In this document: positions 60,003 to 64,000 of the stretch, piece after piece
Layout: the number at the start of each line of letters is the position of its first letter
Position numbering within the stretch: position 1 is the first letter of the stretch
Source: Viola odorata
Taxonomy: Eukaryota > Streptophyta > Magnoliopsida > Malpighiales > Violaceae
Length of the DNA stretch: 64,000 nucleotides
Direction: 5' to 3'
Assembly (NCBI GenBank): GCA_963691705.1
Contig: OY829541.1
Span: forward strand, 36,845,661-36,909,660
The notes under the pieces: generated by a model
What the model was told of the DNA's origin: nothing
What the model saw: the letters and a program-made list of their open reading frames with translations, nothing else
Database searches by the model: none
Translations under genes and position numbers: made by a program

Positions 60003-61079
60003 ATGGCTTATTATTATGAGGATGTTAGGTCCTATTGGGGTGAGGACTTCTACACCACGGCTGCCTCTTCTCCAAGCCATGGCCTAGGTTCCGCATCTTA
60101 CCATAGTCGTGGCCATGGCTCCACTTCTAGTGTATTAGTCCGGTGGCCTCCTCAATGCCCCTATATCCCGCCGCATTTGAGGGTTGCTCCTCCTAGCCGA
60201 GACTTTGACACCGTGACTGCCTCCTATATCCCACCACATTTGAGGGTTACTCCTCCGCACCGTTCCTATCACCTTACCCCATCACATGACCTAGGGCTGT
60301 CCCATGCACAAGAACCTTCACCCTTAGACTCGGAGATTGCTTCAATTCTAGCGCGAATGGAATAAAGCACTCAAGCCATGGCAGAAACCATGGCCGCAAT
60401 GATGCTTATATTGGAGAACCTACGGGACTCCGGGCACCTTGGGCAATGTGAGTTGGTTAGTGACAAGAAGACGGAGAGTGGTGTTGCTTCTAGTGCTTAT
60501 TTACCCATCGAGGAGATTAGCATTTGTGCTCTTGGTTCACCATTATTTGAGGAGGATTTAGTGCCATCTATAGACGCTGCCGTTGTTGTTCAGCCCGTTG
60601 TTAAGGTGGTACCTCCATTGGTCGCGGATAGGGCTATTTTGAGGGTGTGTTCACATGGTGATGATCATGGGGCGGATGGAAACAATGGGAGTGAACGTGT
60701 GATTTATGGGTTTACTTTGGGCTGCCATGAGAAGGCTATTCATTGCTTGGATTTGCAAAGACAGTTTCGAGATTTTGGCAGCCAATTCTTTATCATTCCA
60801 TCGGTGCCACCTCTTAGCTTTATGGATCCTTTCCTACATGTGCACCTTGGCCGCACCACCTCAATCGCCCTTTTGGCTTCACATCTTGACAACGCCTCAT
60901 CTTCCACTACTTTGGCTCCCCTTCACGGCTACACGGATCCTCTTCTCCACTGGATTGAAAGAGACTTGGTGCGAAGGAGAGGAATGGAAGTCCTTGTGGT
61001 TAAATCTTCATCGCCCATTTCGGTATATCACACCATCCACGGTCTAGATTCGAGGACAAATCTCCTTAAAGAGGGATGA
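60003..61079 (+). pseudogene. Gag-like ORF of the unclassified retroelement, copy 1
   Basis: Starts at ATG 60003 (MAYYYEDVRSYWGEDFYTTA) and is open to 61079 apart from one in-frame TAA at 60363-60365, where CAA would fit. The N-terminal part is rich in Ser, His, Pro and Tyr, with repeated YIPPHLRV units. The centre is Met/Leu-rich and may be helical. The end, VYHTIHGLDSRTNLLKEG, resembles the last residues of plant Ty3/gypsy polyproteins just before the polypurine tract. This suggests an internally deleted element that kept a gag-like start and a pol-like end. About 358 codons with no enzymatic motifs. Confidence 0.65.
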
Positions 61080-62116
61080 GATGATATGAGCATGGAACCA
61101 CCGACGCTCGTACACATTGCACGTGAAAGGCCTCCTGCGTGGCCTATCTTTCGAGTCGTGAGCCCTTGGCCGAGCCCATGTCCGAGCCCTTAGCCCAGCC
61201 CGTGGTCGAGCCCTTGGCCGAGCCCATGGCCAGACCCGCCTAGGCCAAGCCCATCTTCATGGCTGCCAAGGCCAAGCTTCTCAAGCCCCTTTGTCTAAGG
61301 GTGTAAGGGTATTTACCCCTTTGTTTAGACTTAAGTATTTAAAGTGCATTTTATTCATTTCAGCACTTGTCTTTGTTTTGTTGAGTTCTCTACAAAGAAC
61401 ACTTCACATTAGGTGAGCCAATAGGGCAAATTAGGGTTCTTCAAACCAGCACTTCATCTTCTTTACTTTGTAATAAGGTTGCTCTAGCTAGCCTAGAGAG
61501 GGTGATACGGGTCTGCCGTCTAGGGCAAGACGGGCATCCATCATCTAGGGCAAGACTGGCGTCATCCGTCTAGGCCAAGATGTGCGTCTAGGCCAAGCCT
61601 TCCGTCTAGACCAAGCCATTCGTCTAGGCCAAGCTGTATGCCCACGCCCAAGCCTCTCCAATGTTCAGCCCATGCCGCTCAAGCCCAAGCATGAAGACCT
61701 TATGTCCTAAGGGTATTTAGGGGTTTCCCCATGTAATAACCTAGTAGTATAAATAGTAAACAATAGGTTCATTTTAGACTTGTCTTTGTTTTTGTTGAGT
61801 TATCTCCTAATCAAGACCAAACTTTAGCTTAGTTAAATGGGGTTCTTAAAACCTCCCCTTCTTCTCCTCTTGGATTAGAGATCCTTGTATGCTTGTGGTA
61901 AGGTTGTCTAGGAATCATCCCTAGAAGGGTTTATGCAAGTTTATTTATTGTTTATACATCAAAACACCTTCATCTTCATCCATTTATCCGCTGCACCTAT
62001 TCCGTAATCTCCTTGCGACGTTATCCTCTCCATCAAATCCATCCAATCGACAATCCAACCTCCCAAAGAGGACTAGATCCGTGTGAGGGCTCCAAACTAG
62101 AACCGAGCTTGTATCA
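61077..62116 (+). repeat. LTR shared by the two retroelement copies
   Basis: Follows the purine tract AAAGAGGGA; the start is TGAGATGATATG (61077) or TGATATG (61083), and the end is TATCA (62112-62116). It contains a promoter-like AGTATAAATAGT near 61746, CCGTCTAGGCCAAG repeats (about 61515-61640), and AGCCC-rich repeats (61165-61240). Two similar modules around GACTTGTCTTTGTTTTTGTTGAG (about 61365 and 61780) suggest an internal duplication of the promoter/R region. About 1.04 kb. Confidence 0.65.
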
Positions 62117-62118
62117 AG

Positions 62119-62130
62119 TGGTAGCGGAGC
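62119..62130 (+). other. Primer binding site of the second retroelement copy
   Basis: TGGTAGCGGAGC begins two bases after the LTR end. It is identical to the PBS of the copia element at 7747-7758. Confidence 0.8.
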
Positions 62131-62473
62131 TCCAAACTGTTCTCTAGGTTGGTATTGTTCTTATTCATGGTTAGAATCATCTTGTTCATCATTTCCACGG
62201 TTCATTTTCAAGGACCGTTCCCTTAAATTGCTAAAACACATTTCCGAGCTGTTCCCACGGATCAAATTTCTTCTCTTTCCTTTTCTATGGTTTAAACATT
62301 GTTTTCTACCATAGGAAACAATTTAAATTAATTCTGAAATTTTTTCCGTTCTTGAGAAATTAATTTTATCTTGAGCTTTGATCTTGTTTTCACACAAATA
62401 TTGAACAAATTTGTGTTTGTGGCTGCCGTACCTATCAATCAAAATTAGGGCAACACACTTCTTTTTGCTTTGC

Positions 62474-62668
62474 TTGTCATACACTTGGGAACTCATTGTC
62501 ATACATATTGCAAACACTATTGGTCATACACATTAGAATTGGTTGTCATACATTCACACTTGTGATCATTGTCATACACCCTTCACTTGTTGTCATACAC
62601 TTTACCTTGGGTACTCCTTGTCATACACTTTTCGTGAAACTATTTTGTACTCCTTGTCATCCAATCTT
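62474..62668 (+). repeat. GTCATACA motif array in the retroelement leader
   Basis: Eight copies of a TTGTCATACAC-like motif (near 62474, 62497, 62519, 62540, 62568, 62588, 62618 and, degenerate, 62656), spaced 20-38 bp apart by unrelated sequence. It lies between PBS and ORF. Confidence 0.85.
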
Positions 62669-63237
62669 TCGTGTCTGTCACTGTTATATAAGTTCCTCCA
62701 CCTAGAAAATTTTAAAAATTTGTGGAAAAAAACTTCATTATGTGCTTAACATTTTTCATTCTTGAGTCTCCCATAGATTCTAAGCACATCGTCTTCATTT
62801 TGTCCAAAAAAAATCAGCGCGCAGTTTCCATCCGAGAGGAGTCATTCTTGCGTTGTTGGTCTATTTACAGTGTTTTCCAAATGGAATTTTCTCTTCTTCC
62901 TTTCATGGAACTTGTAGAGCTTTATCTTAGAAGTGTTCACGTTTAATTTGGTGAATTAATTCCACCGTTTGCTATTTTTAAAGGACAATAGCCGAATTCT
63001 GAAATAACTACCAGAAAATTTCCAGCAAACTATCTTGTTGTTTCTAGCTTTCTTGATTGAGTCTTCGTGATTCAACTTGAGCATGCTGCTTGATTGTTAC
63101 ACAAGAAATGGAATTGAATACATAGGAACTTGAGAGATTGAGAATATTAGAGGGAAGACTGAAACACGTGAGGGAGTGACTAATCCTTTGGTATATAGCA
63201 ATTCTGTTTTTGTTTCTTTTTGTAGGTACCTTTGCCT

Positions 63238-64000
63238 ATGTCTTATTATTATGAGGATGTTGGTTCCTATTGGGATGAGTACTTCTACACCACGGCTGCC
63301 TCCTCTCCAAGCCATGGCCTAGGTTCCGCATCCTACCATAGCCGTGGCCATGGCTCCACTTCTAGCGTGTCTGTCCGGCATCCTTCTCAACGTTCTTATG
63401 TGCCACCTCATCTTCGGCATCGTTATAATGAGAGAGAGTGGCCATGGCTCCACTTCTAGCGTGTCTGTCCGGCAGCCTCCTCAACGTTCTTATGTGCCAC
63501 CTCACCTTCGGGATCGTGATAATGAGAGAGAGCTACTCCGACTGGACTAATCCCCTTGCTGCCTATGTTCGCAAGCCTTCCTATGCCCGTGCTCCTTCAT
63601 ATGCACATGAGATTTCCTATCCGCAAGAGCATCCTTCCACCTTGGTTTCCTATCAAGCATTAGACACCATCGTTGCCATACTTAAGGCGCAATTGGAAGA
63701 CTCGGCTGAATTGCAACGCCAATGGGCGCAACAAGAGCAACCCAATGCTGCCATTTTTTAGGCATATAGCTCCTTGCAACCGAGGGTTGACACACCTCCA
63801 CTTCCTCCCATCGTTGAGTCTAGTGTGGCCTATTACGATCCACATTCGAGTGAGGAGAGTTTGGCCCGGCTTGTGGAAGAGATAGGTCTTGTGCCGTCAC
63901 TTGACGAGGTTGATGTCCCATGTGTAACTTCATGTGATGATGATCTTGTGGTGGGTGACACCAAGAGGAATGACTTAGGGCTTAGTGGGTTGTATACGGG
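63238..64000 (+). pseudogene. Gag-like ORF of the unclassified retroelement, copy 2 (partial)
   Basis: Starts at ATG 63238 (MSYYYEDVGSYWDEYFYTTA), close to copy 1. A 95-bp tandem duplication (units from about 63345 and 63440) shifts the frame, so the first frame ends at 63459 while the downstream frame continues through SYARAPSYAHEISYPQEHPS. A TAG lies at 63759-63761, after which the same frame runs to the window edge (for example VAYYDPHSSEESLARLVEEI). The middle differs from copy 1, so the copies are related but not recent duplicates. Truncated by the window. Confidence 0.65.
63345..63534 (+). repeat. 95-bp tandem duplication in copy 2 ORF
   Basis: TGGCCATGGCTCCACTTCTA recurs at 63345 and 63440, followed in both by GTGTCTGTCCGGCA and CCACCTCA. 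The two units differ at a few bases. 95 is not a multiple of three, so the duplication changes frame. Confidence 0.88.

Larger units (their letters stand above)
59936..64000 (+). mobile_element. Unclassified LTR retroelement, two head-to-tail copies sharing one LTR
   Basis: Copy 1 internal region (59936-61076) ends in a polypurine tract and an LTR (about 61077-62116). A PBS and a new leader (62119-63237) follow, then copy 2 coding DNA to the window edge. The two internal regions align from AAACACGTGAGGGA (59939 and 63163) through the start of the ORF. One LTR between two internal regions is the product expected from unequal recombination between LTRs or from tandem insertion. No integrase, RT or protease is seen in copy 1, so it is a non-autonomous gag-like element. 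Confidence 0.75.

Noticed and set aside
60378..61047. Second ORF overlapping the gag-like ORF in another frame (60706-61047)
   Set aside because: Antiphase overlap with the better-supported frame that ends at the polypurine tract; no domain.
62474..62668. GTCATACA array as a CRISPR-like array
   Set aside because: Repeats are about 11 bp with short uneven spacers, in a plant retroelement leader.

Overview
This window is nuclear DNA of a flowering plant, most likely a core eudicot. Four split genes with GT-AG introns lie in AT-rich sequence crowded with plant transposable elements. Three genes are recognised with confidence: a TOPLESS-type co-repressor (22824-30784, +), a leucine-rich-repeat protein of the Arabidopsis At1g15740 type (45358-37244, -), and a CobW-like G3E GTPase of the At1g15730 type (50703-55192, +). 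To my knowledge the Arabidopsis counterparts are the consecutive loci At1g15750 (TPL), At1g15740 and At1g15730, so this gene order looks like conserved microsynteny. A fourth gene (about 55930-57768, +) encodes an acidic, probably nuclear protein that I do not recognise.

Left part (1-21.7 kb) is almost entirely mobile DNA. A Ty1/copia retrotransposon (1534-8311, - strand) has two 551-bp LTRs that differ at one base and a 5-bp target duplication, but its coding region is broken at three points. A Stowaway MITE follows (8450-8835), then a PIF/Harbinger element (9573-12978, TTA duplication) with a transposase C-terminal relic. Next is a CACTA element (13958-21725, ACT duplication). One hAT-like element sits inside the CACTA, and a long-TIR Mutator-like element also sits inside it and itself contains a second hAT-like element. 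The CACTA keeps decayed pieces of both of its usual genes on the minus strand.

Middle part (21.7-58 kb) is gene-bearing. The TOPLESS and LRR genes converge, and the 6.4 kb between them holds a LINE scrap, a second Mutator-like element (32343-33981, 11-bp duplication), a Stowaway MITE and a hAT-like element. The LRR and CobW genes diverge, and between them lie a second Harbinger derivative split by a fold-back element and another copy of the same Stowaway MITE.

Right part (58-64 kb) holds a decayed tRNA-Pro-like sequence. It also holds two head-to-tail copies of an unusual LTR retroelement that share one LTR and encode a Pro/His/Tyr-rich gag-like protein with no reverse transcriptase visible; the second copy runs off the window.

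The host genes have unrelated cellular roles: transcriptional co-repression, a membrane-anchored repeat scaffold, and a plastid metal chaperone or GTPase. There is no operon logic. No bacterial, organellar or CRISPR features were seen.
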